From Roseibium aggregatum (GTDB taxonomy: Bacteria > Pseudomonadota > Alphaproteobacteria > Rhizobiales > Stappiaceae): a stretch of DNA of 64,000 nucleotides. The notes under the pieces were generated by a model. That model had not been told where the DNA came from, made no database searches, and saw nothing but the letters and a program-made list of their open reading frames with translations. Position numbers and translations under genes: made by a program. Positions 35,026 to 43,902 of the stretch are shown piece after piece. The stretch spans positions 62,001 through 126,000 of the forward strand of contig NZ_JABFCZ010000008.1 of NCBI RefSeq assembly GCF_014692675.1, read 5' to 3'. How positions within the stretch are numbered: the stretch's first letter is position 1; the number at the start of each line of letters is the position of its first letter.

Positions 35026-36993
35026 TTGTCCGCCAGGGTATTGTTGGTGATGGCCGGTTTGCGAGTGCAGGGTGGAAATATCTTTCGCCTGTTTCAGGTT
35101 GTAACTGCTGTTCTGATGCTTTTGTCCGCAGCGTCTCTGTGCGTATCCGACGGTATCGCCCAGACGGTATCGGGTGTGAAGGCCGATCCTGAACTGGCGG
35201 CCATGCGCGCCATAAGACAGGTTCGGGATCCAGCTGACAAGACCAGCCTCGACATCAAGACCTACCTGCGTGAAAACCCTCTGGCTCCGCCCGACACCAG
35301 CAGTCCGCGCGCAGCCCTTGAAAGCTATCTCCTGCTCATGGGCGAGGCGCAAAGCATCTGGCGCAATGTCCGCTCCGAATTCCAGGAAAGCTCGAACAGG
35401 TTTCTAACCGACGAGCAGGAACACAAGCTGACCCTGGTCAGGGCGCTTTTTGAAAAAGCGGCGGCGATCTTCGACCTGAGCGACATTCCCGATACGGCGC
35501 GCAAGAGCGCAAGCCTCGAGATCGTGCTGCAGTTTCAGGAAATTCTCGACCGGATCTATCTCCCGGCCATGGAGGATGTGCCCGGCGGGCCCGCAGGCTC
35601 GTTCCTGAATTCCAAGGCGATCGGTGAATTGCCGGAACGGTGGAAAATTCCCGGTACGGATATCGTCTTCGAGAAAACCGAAATGCCGGGCAACGGCAGC
35701 CGGTTTCTGATCACCGGCTCATCTGTGGACCGGATCCCCGAGGACTACGAACTGATCAAGTCGTTTCCCTCCCGGCAGGACCGGGGCGACGACCTCTATG
35801 CCTATTACATCTACACGCCCGGAAATCTCGTTGCGCCGAAGTGGTACAACCTGATCCGCTCCGGCCCCGACTGGCTCGGCAACCAGGTCCTGTCCCAGGC
35901 CTACTGGCAGTGGATTGCGCTCGTGCTTCTGACGGCGATCACGCTTGCCATACCGGTCCTGTTTCACCGCTGGAGCCGCTGGCGCGCCGTTCCTCTTTCC
36001 GACACGAGACGCAAGCTGCGCGGTTTGCAGATGCCGGTTATCGTCATGCTGGCCGTGCTTGCCTACCGGTATCTCACTGAGGAACAGGTCAATATTACCG
36101 GCGATGTGATGATCGCGGTCGGGACCGTCTCCACCGCCATCGTCTGGACGGCGATGGGCTGGCTGGCGTTCCGGATCGTCGATCTCATTTCCGCCTGGAT
36201 CATCAAAAATCCGACCGTTCCGACCAGGAGCCTGGATTCCAGCCTGCTTCACACCGCCTTCCGTCTGGTCGGCGTCGCCGTCGCCGTACTGGTCATCGGC
36301 TACGGGGCGACCCAGATCGGCATTCCGGTCTATGGCGTGATCGCCGGTCTCGGCGTTGGCGGCCTTGCGGTTGCCCTTGCCGCACAGCCGACGCTGGAAA
36401 ACCTCATCGGCGGGATCATCCTCTATGCGGACCGGATGGTCCGTGTCGGAGAATTCTGCGAGTTCGACGATCTCGCAGGCACGATCGAAACGATCGGTAT
36501 CCGCTCAACACGGATCCGGGCGCTTGACCGCACCGTCATCACCGTTTCGAACGCGGACCTGGCGAAACGCAAGATCATCAACTACAGCCGCCGGGACCAG
36601 TTCCATCTGAAACACCGGATTACCCTGCGCTACGAGACCGGCGAAGAGCAGCTGAAGCAGGTGATCGCGGAAATCCGGTCCTTCCTTGAGAGCCATGAGA
36701 TGGTCGCGGAAGAGCCGTTGCGCGTGCGCCTGGTCGAGCTTGGCGCCTTCTCCCTCGACATCGAGGTCTATGCCTATATCCAGACCTCGGCGCGCGATAC
36801 CTTCCTGGAAATCCAGGAAGATATCCTGATGAAGATCATGGAAATCGTCCACGAAAGCGGCACTGACTTCGCGTTCCCGTCCTCCACCACCTACCTTGCG
36901 CAGGACGGCGGGCTGCCGGCGGACAGCCGGAAATGGATCGAGGACCACGCGTCCGGCGCCGACATTTCGGAAAGCGAACGGCAGGCGGGTTAG
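35026..36993 (+). CDS. MscS-family mechanosensitive ion channel
   Basis: A 655-residue protein: signal peptide (to about residue 47), a ~250-residue periplasmic domain, four or five membrane helices from about 300, then the MscS core. The pore helix region is VYGVIAGLGVGGLAVALAAQ, followed by PTLENLIGGIILYADRMVRV and the beta domain (CEFDDLAGTIETIGIRSTRI). It probably releases osmolytes on hypo-osmotic shock. I chose TTG 35026 for the purine-rich GGGAAGGGAAG upstream; ATG 35050 also gives a good signal peptide. Its TAG stop is the first three bases of the left inverted repeat of the element at 36988-37260. Confidence 0.85.
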   Translation: MSARVLLVMAGLRVQGGNIFRLFQVVTAVLMLLSAASLCVSDGIAQTVSGVKADPELAAMRAIRQVRDPADKTSLDIKTYLRENPLAPPDTSSPRAALESYLLLMGEAQSIWRNVRSEFQESSNRFLTDEQEHKLTLVRALFEKAAAIFDLSDIPDTARKSASLEIVLQFQEILDRIYLPAMEDVPGGPAGSFLNSKAIGELPERWKIPGTDIVFEKTEMPGNGSRFLITGSSVDRIPEDYELIKSFPSRQDRGDDLYAYYIYTPGNLVAPKWYNLIRSGPDWLGNQVLSQAYWQWIALVLLTAITLAIPVLFHRWSRWRAVPLSDTRRKLRGLQMPVIVMLAVLAYRYLTEEQVNITGDVMIAVGTVSTAIVWTAMGWLAFRIVDLISAWIIKNPTVPTRSLDSSLLHTAFRLVGVAVAVLVIGYGATQIGIPVYGVIAGLGVGGLAVALAAQPTLENLIGGIILYADRMVRVGEFCEFDDLAGTIETIGIRSTRIRALDRTVITVSNADLAKRKIINYSRRDQFHLKHRITLRYETGEEQLKQVIAEIRSFLESHEMVAEEPLRVRLVELGAFSLDIEVYAYIQTSARDTFLEIQEDILMKIMEIVHESGTDFAFPSSTTYLAQDGGLPADSRKWIEDHASGADISESERQAG

Positions 36994-37260
36994 AGCATCG
37001 GGCGTTAACTTTGAAATATTTGACCGGCGCGCTTTTGTCTGCTGACAAGGCGGGTCGCGTGTCGTGGTGTTTCCCACCACAAGCGCGAGCCAACGCGGTC
37101 AGCGGGCAAAAGAGCCCGGCCCATCGGGTGTCAGAAAGCAGCCCATCGGCTGCGTTGCGCCGCTTACACGATGCACCGCATCGCGCTTCACGACGCGCCT
37201 AGCCGAATGAACTGCTTTTAGACATCAAATAATCCAAAGTTATCGCCCGATGCTCTAACC
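36988..37260. repeat. 273-bp multi-hairpin intergenic element with ~36-bp inverted-repeat ends
   Basis: The ends begin GGTTAGAGCATCGGGCG on the left (from 36988) and the same sequence on the complementary strand at the right (to 37260), 33 of 36 positions matching. Inside are nested stems: CTTTTGTCTGCTGAC (37032-37046) with GTCAGCGGGCAAAAG (37098-37112), an apical GTGGTG/CACCAC, GCAGCC/GGCTGC (37138-37153) and GATGC/GCATC. No open frame is evident. It could be a MITE-like or BIME-like element. The TAG stops of both convergent flanking genes are the termini. Confidence 0.85.
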
Positions 37261-38649
37261 GCAGACTTCGCTGAACCAGGCCTCGAAATCCGCCTTGGCG
37301 CGCTGGGTCATGGCGAGCTTCTTCGCTTTGGTCTTTTCCTTGCCCTTCAGACGCTTGCCGTCAGGGCCTGTCTTCGGGGCTTCCACCGGCGGGAACAGGC
37401 CGAAGTTGACGTTCATCGGCTGGAAGGAACGGGGACCTTCGTCGTCGCGGGCAATGTGGCCACCGGTGATGTGACCGATCAGGGCGCCCATGGCCGTGGT
37501 CCCGGGCGGTACGGTGATCGGCCGGCCGAGACGTTCCAGGGCGGCAAAGATCCCGGTCATGCAGCCGACGCTTGCTGATTCCACATAGCCCTCGCAACCG
37601 GTGATCTGGCCGGCAAAGCGCAGGCGCGGCTCGGCCTTGAGCCGGAGCGTTCCGTCGAGCACCCTGGGCGAATTCAGGAACGTGTTGCGATGCAGGCCGC
37701 CGAGGCGGGCGAACTGGGCGTTCTCCAGTCCCGGGATCATCTTGAGGATCTCCGCCTGCGCGCCGTATTTCAGTTTCGTCTGAAAGCCGACCATGTTGTA
37801 GAGCGTGCCAAGCGCGTTGTCCTGGCGCAGCTGCACCACCGCATAGGCCTTCACCTCCGGATTATGCGCATTGGTCAGCCCCATCGGCTTCATCGGGCCG
37901 TGGCGCAGGGTTTCCCGGCCGCGGGCCGCCATGATCTCGATCGGCAGACAGCCGTCGAAATAGGGCGTGTTTTCCTCCCACTCCTTGAAGTCGGTCTTTT
38001 CGCCGGCAAGAAGCGCGTCTATGAAGGCCTCATACTGGTCCTTGTCCATGGGACAGTTGAGGTAATCCTTGCCCGTGCCGCCGGGGCCCACCTTGTCGTA
38101 GCGCGACTGGAACCAGGCCTTCGAAAGGTCGACGCTGTCGAAGTGGACGATCGGCGCGATTGCATCGAAAAACGCCAGCGCGTCCTCTCCGCTCTTTTCC
38201 AGGACCGCCTGCGACAGGGCAGGCGACGTCAGCGGGCCGGTCGCAACGATGACGCTGTCCCAGTCCTCGGGTGGCAGGCCTGCGATTTCCTCGCGCTCGA
38301 TGGTGATCAGAGGATGGTCTTCCAGCGCCCTGGTGACGGCCGCGGAAAAGCCGTCGCGGTCGACGGCCAGCGCGCTGCCGGCCGGCACCTGATTGGCGTC
38401 GCCGCAACGCATGATCAGCGATCCGGCCCGGCGCAGCTCATGATGCAGCAGTCCGACCGCATTGTGCTCGCTGTCGTCTGAACGGAACGAGTTGGAGCAC
38501 ACGAGTTCGGCAAGGCCGTCGGTCTTGTGCGCATCGGTTCCGCGCACCGGCCGCATCTCGTGCAAGACAACCGGTATACCGCGTTCGGCGATCTGCCAGG
38601 CGGCTTCGGAACCTGCAAGGCCGCCGCCGATCACATGGATGGGGGTCAT
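37255..38649 (-). CDS. trmFO: TrmFO, methylene-THF tRNA (uracil-54-C5)-methyltransferase
   Basis: A 464-residue FAD enzyme that makes m5U54 in tRNA using methylene-tetrahydrofolate and NAD(P)H. The N-terminal dinucleotide fold is [18 protein letters not shown], and [26 protein letters not shown] and [18 protein letters not shown] are family hallmarks (the last holds catalytic cysteines). The C-terminus is Lys-rich ([15 protein letters not shown]). The TAG stop is the right terminus of the repeat element at 36988-37260. Confidence 0.95.
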   Translation of the reverse strand: MTPIHVIGGGLAGSEAAWQIAERGIPVVLHEMRPVRGTDAHKTDGLAELVCSNSFRSDDSEHNAVGLLHHELRRAGSLIMRCGDANQVPAGSALAVDRDGFSAAVTRALEDHPLITIEREEIAGLPPEDWDSVIVATGPLTSPALSQAVLEKSGEDALAFFDAIAPIVHFDSVDLSKAWFQSRYDKVGPGGTGKDYLNCPMDKDQYEAFIDALLAGEKTDFKEWEENTPYFDGCLPIEIMAARGRETLRHGPMKPMGLTNAHNPEVKAYAVVQLRQDNALGTLYNMVGFQTKLKYGAQAEILKMIPGLENAQFARLGGLHRNTFLNSPRVLDGTLRLKAEPRLRFAGQITGCEGYVESASVGCMTGIFAALERLGRPITVPPGTTAMGALIGHITGGHIARDDEGPRSFQPMNVNFGLFPPVEAPKTGPDGKRLKGKEKTKAKKLAMTQRAKADFEAWFSEVCG

Positions 38650-38868
38650 CCTGTCTAACCTTCAAAGAGTTCAGGGTGGTGGGGCTGCCATCTCCCGGCC
38701 GGCATGCCATCGGCACGGGCGCCATCGTGGAGGGACTGCCTTTTCAACATTCCCCTCCTTTACAGTGAGCTGCTTTTTCAGGCAATGGTCGTATCTGGAT
38801 TGACCTGAGGGAACGGCGTTGGTTCACTCAGCCACTTTGAACAATTACGATTCGTAAGCGAGGACGCT

Positions 38869-39486
38869 TTGAAGATCGCGACGAAGGCCCTTTATCCGGC
38901 CGGCCTGGCAGGATTGTTGTTGCTCAACGCCTGCGCCGGACAATCGACCGGTCAGGCGACGTCCTGGTACGCATCCCACGACGGCGTAGCGCCCCGGCCG
39001 GACCGCATCTATGTCTGTCACGGCTTCGGCTGCACCTATACCACGCCGGTGAATTTCTCTGCCAGGGACCTCAATCGTCTGAAACGCATTCTGGCCGCAG
39101 GCAGCCGTTCGCCGGAGGCCGAGCGAAAGGCGATTGCAAATGCCGTTGCCTGGAACGAGAAGCGTGTCGCACCCGAGGTCGGATCCGCAAACGACATCGG
39201 CGGACTGGACCTGCACAACGCCGGTGTCCGGGGCCAGATGGACTGCATCGACGAGGCGACCAACACGGCAAGTCTTCTGCTGGTTGCCGAAAAACACGGT
39301 TATCTGAAATACCATTCGGTCAGCGGACCGGTTGCGCGCGGCTTTTTCCTGGACGGCCGTTATCCCCATGCGACGGCGACGGTGAAGGAAAAGAAGACCG
39401 GAGAGGTCTTCGCCATCGATTCGTGGCCGAAGGCCAACGGCGAAAAGCCGGTGGTCCAGGACCTGAATGTCTGGATGGCCGGTTAG
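38869..39486 (+). CDS. putative lipoprotein with Cys-His-Asp (transglutaminase-like) triad
   Basis: A 205-residue lipoprotein of unknown function. Lipobox LLNAC gives Cys22 as the lipidated residue. A likely catalytic triad, ordered as in transglutaminase-like cysteine peptidases, is Cys126 (RGQMDCIDEATN), His167 (GRYPHATATV) and Asp184 (AIDSWPKANG). Other cysteines sit in VCHGFGCTY. Translation should begin at TTG 38869, which has GAGGA 5 bases upstream; no in-frame ATG gives the signal peptide. It ends in a bidirectional terminator shared with the DUF1127 module. The assignment is from residue pattern only. Confidence 0.65.
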   Translation: MKIATKALYPAGLAGLLLLNACAGQSTGQATSWYASHDGVAPRPDRIYVCHGFGCTYTTPVNFSARDLNRLKRILAAGSRSPEAERKAIANAVAWNEKRVAPEVGSANDIGGLDLHNAGVRGQMDCIDEATNTASLLLVAEKHGYLKYHSVSGPVARGFFLDGRYPHATATVKEKKTGEVFAIDSWPKANGEKPVVQDLNVWMAG

Positions 39487-39524
39487 GAATCAAACCGGGA
39501 CGGGTCTCAACCCGAATTGAGCGC

Positions 39525-39566
39525 AAAAAAACACCTGCCGGCGGGAGGAGCGGGCAGGTTTTTTTT
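39525..39566. terminator. bidirectional terminator; minus-strand loop carries CUCCUCCC
   Basis: Arms ACCTGCC (39533-39539) and GGCAGGT (39553-39559) enclose a 13-base loop. On the plus strand T8 follows (39559-39566), ending the lipoprotein gene. On the minus strand T7 follows (from A39525-39531), ending the DUF1127 module. The minus-strand loop reads CGCTCCTCCCGCC, an anti-Shine-Dalgarno sequence. Confidence 0.88.
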
Positions 39567-39625
39567 GATGCCGCTGTTCGCGGCCTGGTCAGGCGGGCTG
39601 CGGGAGGAGAGGCAGCCGGCCTTTG
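39525..39625 (-). ncRNA. anti-SD stem-loop RNA (CcsR/cuckoo-like), module 2
   Basis: Directly after the DUF1127 stop the minus strand has two stem-loops. The first has arms GGCTGC/GCAGCC at 39596-39617 with loop CTCTCCTCCC. The second is the terminator at 39533-39559 with CTCCTCCC in its loop. CcsR RNAs of Rhodobacter and the cuckoo family are defined by paired hairpins with CCUCCUCCC loops, processed from a transcript that begins with a DUF1127 gene; loops can pair with Shine-Dalgarno regions. Structure and context are seen; expression and processing are inferred. Confidence 0.75.
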
Positions 39626-39775
39626 TTATTTTGCCGCCATGCGGGCATAGCGCGCGATATCGCAGCGGCTGATGCCGATGTCGGCGAGTTCACGGTTCGA
39701 CATGCGGGAAAGTTCGTCGTAGGTGCTCCGGTACTGCTTCCAGTTCCGGTAATGGCGAACAACCTGGTCAAGCAT
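39626..39775 (-). CDS. DUF1127 small protein (second module)
   Basis: A 49-residue basic protein (MLDQVVRHYRNWKQYRSTYD ... LADIGISRCDIARYARMAAK) with the DUF1127 core ELSRMSNRELADIGISRCDI. Single-domain DUF1127 proteins of Alphaproteobacteria (for example CcaF1 of Rhodobacter) are linked to RNA turnover and to stress or phosphate/carbon adaptation. CCTATAT at 39859-39865 (minus strand) could be a -10 element, giving a leader of about 75 nt. The reading frame is short but confirmed by the close match to the copy at 40188-40340. Confidence 0.92.
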   Translation of the reverse strand: MLDQVVRHYRNWKQYRSTYDELSRMSNRELADIGISRCDIARYARMAAK

Positions 39776-40052
39776 GATGAGGCCTTTCTATCTTTTGTGT
39801 TTTCAGACCTGGCGCTTTCGTTCTGCGTCTGGCTCATTTGTTTCTTTGAATGAGCGGGATATAGGCGCCCGATTTCACGGCAGCTAGAAGGGAAACTGCA
39901 CGTCTGGTCTTCGAAAAATGCAGACCTCGCAGCCGGTTATGCGCGAGCCGGATAACTGGTTTCACTGGCGTGGGGCGCGTGAAGGCACAAAAAATCCCCG
40001 GTCAATCGAGATTGCCGAGGGCGCGGTGTGCGGGGACGGATGTTCAGGCCTT

Positions 40053-40187
40053 AAAAAAACGATCGCCCGCCAGTGGGAGGAGGATCTGGCGGGCGTCGTT
40101 TTGGTTGACAAGACTGGGAGGAGGATGTCTTGCCAAGGTCGCGCGTTCCGTAGCTTGGGAGGAGGTAGCTGTAGGAACGCGAGCTCT
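40053..40187 (-). ncRNA. triple anti-SD stem-loop RNA (CcsR/cuckoo-like), module 1
   Basis: Three stem-loops follow the DUF1127 stop on the minus strand. H1: arms GCGTTCC/GGAACGC (40143-40180) with inner AGCT/AGCT and loop ACCTCCTCCCA. H2: CAAGAC/GTCTTG (40109-40132), loop ATCCTCCTCCCA. H3: CGCCCGCCAG/CTGGCGGGCG plus AACGA/TCGTT (40058-40101), loop ATCCTCCTCCCA, followed by T7 (complement of 40053-40059), hence a terminator. All three loops hold CCUCCUCCC, the CcsR/cuckoo signature. The arms differ from one another while the loops are nearly identical, so the loop is the selected part. Confidence 0.85.
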
Positions 40188-40340
40188 TTACTGGGCGATG
40201 GTGCGGCGTGCGACGAAGCGGATGTCACTGCGGCTGATGCCGAGGTCGCTCAGTTCGCGGCTGGACAGGCGGGAGAGCTCGTCCACAGTGCGCCGGTAGT
40301 TGACCCAGTTATTGTATTTGCGAACGACGTTGTCGAACAT
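40188..40340 (-). CDS. DUF1127 small protein (first module)
   Basis: A 50-residue basic protein with the DUF1127 core (DELSRLSSRELSDLGISRSD) ending ARRTIAQ. In Rhodobacter the equivalent gene (ccaF1) is co-transcribed with the CcsR sRNAs under an RpoH-type stress promoter. The ATG at 40340 fits the family length; the frame remains open to 40478 but the upstream part is unrelated. TATATT at 40409-40414 (minus strand) is a possible -10. The CAGTAA stop lies seven bases before hairpin H1. Confidence 0.93.
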   Translation of the reverse strand: MFDNVVRKYNNWVNYRRTVDELSRLSSRELSDLGISRSDIRFVARRTIAQ

Positions 40341-40485
40341 GGCGTAAGTCCTTGTAGATTGCGTCGCAGCATCGTTTGTGTGCGCCGCATCATTGATCTG
40401 ATGAGTGGAATATAATTCGAGGCCAAAAAAAAAGAAGTGCCATGTATGCATGTCAGTCATGCGTTTAGTGCAATGCAAAATAAAC

Positions 40486-40511
40486 GGCCCGGCGTTGATG
40501 CGCGCCGGGCC
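40486..40511 (-). terminator. intrinsic terminator of uvrA
   Basis: Arms GGCCCGGCG (40486-40494) and CGCCGGGCC (40503-40511) with an 8-base loop; on the minus strand GTTTATTTT follows. It lies about 50 bp after the uvrA stop. Confidence 0.75.
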
Positions 40512-40560
40512 GGAAAGTCAAAGCGAATCAATGCGGAATGGGAATATGTTGCATTGCAAC

Positions 40561-43515
40561 CTATTCGGCGGCATCCGATGCGTGCTGTGGCCTGCGTTGC
40601 AAAAGCTCCCGCAAAAACCGGCCCGTATAGCTGGTCTCGATTTCGGCCACATCCTCCGGCCGGCCGGTTGCAACAACCGTTCCGCCGCCGTCGCCGCCCT
40701 CCGGTCCCATGTCGATGATCCAATCGGCCGTCTTGATGACTTCCAGATTGTGTTCGATCACCAGAACCGTGTTTCCCTGGTCGACCAGCTCGTGCAGGAC
40801 CTCCAGAAGCTTGGCGACGTCATGGAAGTGCAGGCCGGTTGTCGGCTCGTCGAGAATATAAAGGGTGCGCCCGGTGGAGCGCCGAGACAGTTCCTTGGCC
40901 AGCTTCACCCGCTGGGCTTCGCCGCCCGATAGCGTCGTTGCCTGCTGGCCGACCTTGATATAGCCGAGGCCGACGCGCGCCAGGGTTTCCATCTTGTCCC
41001 GAACCGCCGGAACCGCGGAAAAGAACTCGGCGGCCTCTTCGACCGTCATGTCGAGCACGTCGGCGATCGACTTGCCCTTGAACAGGACCTCAAGGGTTTC
41101 CCGGTTGTAGCGCTGGCCCTTGCAGACATCGCAGGTGACGTAGACATCGGGCAGGAAGTGCATCTCGATCTTGATGACGCCATCGCCCTGGCAGGCCTCG
41201 CAGCGTCCGCCCTTCACGTTGAAGGAAAAGCGTCCCGGCGCATAGCCGCGCGCCTTGGCCTCCGGCATGCCGGCGAACCATTCGCGGATCGGGGTGAACG
41301 CGCCCGTATAGGTCGCCGGGTTGGAGCGCGGTGTGCGTCCGATCGGCGACTGGTCGATATCGATCACCTTGTCCAGATGTTCCAGCCCGTCGATCCGGTC
41401 ATGCGGGGCAGGGTTGTCGCGCGCGCCGTTCAGCCGCCGGGCGGCCGACTTGTACAGGGTGTCGATCAAAAACGTCGACTTGCCGCCGCCCGAAACCCCG
41501 GTGACGCAGGTGAATGTGCCGAGCGGCACATCGACGGAAACGTCCTTGAGGTTGTTGCCGCGGGCGCCGACCACGGAAATCTTGCGGGTCTTCTTGAGTT
41601 TACGCCGTTCTTCGGGAAGCGGAATCATCCGGGCGCCGGAGAGATACTGGCCGGTCAGCGAGGCCGGGTTTGCCATGATCTCCTGCGGCGTTCCCTGGGC
41701 AACGATCTCGCCGCCATGAACGCCGGCACCCGGGCCGACATCGACCACGAAATCCGCCGTCAGTACCGCGTCCTCATCGTGCTCGACGACGATCACCGTG
41801 TTGCCGAGATCGCGCAGGTGCTTCAGCGTGTCGAGCAGCCGGGCATTGTCGCGCTGGTGCAGGCCGATGGACGGTTCGTCCAGAACGTAAAGCACGCCGG
41901 TCAGACCCGAGCCGATCTGGGAGGCCAGGCGGATGCGCTGGCTTTCCCCGCCCGAAAGCGTGCCCGAATTGCGCGACAGGGTCAGATATTCCAGGCCGAC
42001 GTCATTGAGGAATTTCAAGCGTTCGCGGATCTCCTTCAGGATCCGGCCCGCGATGTCGTTTTGTTTCTGCGTCAGCTTTTCGGGAAGGTCATTGAACCAG
42101 TCATTGGCGACGCGAATGGAAAATTCGGTCACCTGGCCGATGTGCAGGCCGCCGATTTTAACGGCCAGCGCCTCCGGCTTCAGGCGGTAACCGGTGCAGG
42201 CCGGGCAGGCATGGTCGGACTGGAACCGGGAGAGTTCCTCCCGCACCCAGGTGGATTCGGTTTCCCGCCAGCGCCGCTCGATGTTGCCGATGACGCCTTC
42301 GAAGACCTTTTCGGTCTTGTAGCTGCGTGCGCCGTCATCATAGATGAACGCGACCTTGTCCTTGCCGGTGCCGTAAAGAATGGCCTGGCGGACGTCCTCC
42401 GGCAGTTCCTTCCACGGCGTCGCCATGGAGACGTCGAAGTGCCGGCAAAGCGCTTCCAGGGTCTGGACGTAATAAGGCGAGGTCGAACCGGTCTTCGCCC
42501 AGGGCAGAACGGCGCCTTCGCGCAGGGACAGGGTGTGATCGGGCACGACGAGTTCGTCTTCGAAGGCAAGGGTCGTCCCCAGGCCGTCACAGGCCGAACA
42601 GGCGCCGAAGGGGTTGTTGAAGGAAAACAGCCGGGGTTCGATTTCCGGAATGGTGAACCCGGAAACCGGACAGGCGAATTTCTCCGAAAAGACAATACGT
42701 TCGTGGGTTTCGTTCAAGTTCTGCAGAACCGCACCCGCTTGAGGTGCAGCCAGAGCCTTGTCGGCGAACTCCGCGATCGCAATGCCGTCGGCGAGCCTGA
42801 GCGCGGTCTCAAGGGAATCCGCCAGTCGGCCGGCAATGTCTTCGCGCACCACGATCCGGTCCACGACTACGTCGATGTCGTGCTTGAACTTCTTGTCGAG
42901 CGCCGGGGCTTCGGCGATTTCATGGAACTCGCCGTCGATCTTGACCCGCTGAAAGCCCTTCTTCATGAGCTCGGCGAGTTCCTTGCGGTACTCGCCCTTG
43001 CGGCCGCGGACGATCGGGGCCAGCAGGTAGAGCCGCGTGCCTTCCTCAAGCTCGAGGATCCGGTCCACCATCTGGGAAACGGTCTGGCTCTCGATCGGCA
43101 GGCCGGTTGCCGGAGAGTAGGGGACGCCGACGCGCGCGAACAGGAGACGCATGTAGTCGTAGATTTCCGTAACCGTCCCGACCGTGGAGCGCGGGTTCCG
43201 CGAGGTGGTCTTCTGTTCGATGGAAATGGCCGGCGACAGACCGTCGATCTGGTCGACATCCGGCTTCTGCATCATTTCCAGGAACTGGCGCGCATAGGCC
43301 GACAGGCTTTCCACATAGCGGCGCTGGCCCTCGGCATAGATCGTGTCGAAGGCGAGCGACGACTTGCCCGATCCCGACAGGCCCGTCATCACGATCAGCC
43401 GGTCCCTGGGCAGGTCCAGATCGATCCCCTTCAGATTGTGTTCCCGCGCGCCGCGCACGGAAATGATCCGGGTGGGATCCGGGGCCTTTGTGTCGGCGTG
43501 AACGTCATGCGCCAT
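40561..43515 (-). CDS. uvrA: excinuclease ABC subunit A
   Basis: A 984-residue damage-recognition ATPase of nucleotide excision repair. There are two ABC modules: Walker [21 protein letters not shown] near residue 45 and [16 protein letters not shown] near 670, signatures [12 protein letters not shown] and [12 protein letters not shown], and zinc-finger cysteines (CPVSGFTIP.., [34 protein letters not shown]). The second P-loop reads GVSGGGKST rather than GVSGSGKST, a variation known in UvrA. A shared SOS box lies upstream between uvrA and ssb. Confidence 0.96.
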   Translation of the reverse strand: MAHDVHADTKAPDPTRIISVRGAREHNLKGIDLDLPRDRLIVMTGLSGSGKSSLAFDTIYAEGQRRYVESLSAYARQFLEMMQKPDVDQIDGLSPAISIEQKTTSRNPRSTVGTVTEIYDYMRLLFARVGVPYSPATGLPIESQTVSQMVDRILELEEGTRLYLLAPIVRGRKGEYRKELAELMKKGFQRVKIDGEFHEIAEAPALDKKFKHDIDVVVDRIVVREDIAGRLADSLETALRLADGIAIAEFADKALAAPQAGAVLQNLNETHERIVFSEKFACPVSGFTIPEIEPRLFSFNNPFGACSACDGLGTTLAFEDELVVPDHTLSLREGAVLPWAKTGSTSPYYVQTLEALCRHFDVSMATPWKELPEDVRQAILYGTGKDKVAFIYDDGARSYKTEKVFEGVIGNIERRWRETESTWVREELSRFQSDHACPACTGYRLKPEALAVKIGGLHIGQVTEFSIRVANDWFNDLPEKLTQKQNDIAGRILKEIRERLKFLNDVGLEYLTLSRNSGTLSGGESQRIRLASQIGSGLTGVLYVLDEPSIGLHQRDNARLLDTLKHLRDLGNTVIVVEHDEDAVLTADFVVDVGPGAGVHGGEIVAQGTPQEIMANPASLTGQYLSGARMIPLPEERRKLKKTRKISVVGARGNNLKDVSVDVPLGTFTCVTGVSGGGKSTFLIDTLYKSAARRLNGARDNPAPHDRIDGLEHLDKVIDIDQSPIGRTPRSNPATYTGAFTPIREWFAGMPEAKARGYAPGRFSFNVKGGRCEACQGDGVIKIEMHFLPDVYVTCDVCKGQRYNRETLEVLFKGKSIADVLDMTVEEAAEFFSAVPAVRDKMETLARVGLGYIKVGQQATTLSGGEAQRVKLAKELSRRSTGRTLYILDEPTTGLHFHDVAKLLEVLHELVDQGNTVLVIEHNLEVIKTADWIIDMGPEGGDGGGTVVATGRPEDVAEIETSYTGRFLRELLQRRPQHASDAAE

Positions 43516-43902
43516 GTGGTGTTAATCCTCTCGGGCGGCCTTGGGAGTCCGGAAAGCCTGAACGAGCCTGGGGGAGGCGGCTTGCTGTGGCACTGTCCGG
43601 CGACGCTCCATATTTAGAATGTTCGAAGGCGAAGGCAAATGACGGGCGTCAAAAAAACGCAAGCACACCCGATCTCTCCTGACACCTGGTAGAGTGTAGC
43701 CTTGACAATAAGAACATAAAGAGAACAAAAATAGCAACTGGAAAAGCATTGCACCTTTCGCTTGACCAAGCCTTTGTGGAAAAGGCTGGATTCAAGTGGA
43801 AAGACCCGGCGTACCCTTGTGTTTGGCGTTAGGGTCTGCGGACGAAAAGACGGAATGAGCCGGCGTCCGCAACGCCGGAGGTATGATCTCGGGAGTTCAG
43901 TC
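43516..43902. other. uvrA-ssb divergent regulatory region
   Basis: A 387-bp gap between divergent uvrA and ssb. It holds the SOS box at 43712-43726 and, on the plus strand, a TTGACA at 43702-43707. The ssb frame is open upstream to 43762 but the extension is unconserved. I see no other gene here. Confidence 0.6.
43712..43726. promoter_or_regulatory. LexA/SOS box, GAAC-N7-GAAC
   Basis: GAAC (43712-43715), seven bases ATAAAGA, GAAC (43723-43726). This direct repeat is the alphaproteobacterial LexA operator; on the other strand it reads GTTC-N7-GTTC. It lies about 200 bp from the uvrA start and 175 bp from the ssb start, so it could control both. Confidence 0.85.

Noticed and set aside
41158..43617. 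An ~820-codon plus-strand frame opposite uvrA
   Set aside because: Shadow of uvrA, which carries two complete ABC modules and zinc fingers on the other strand.
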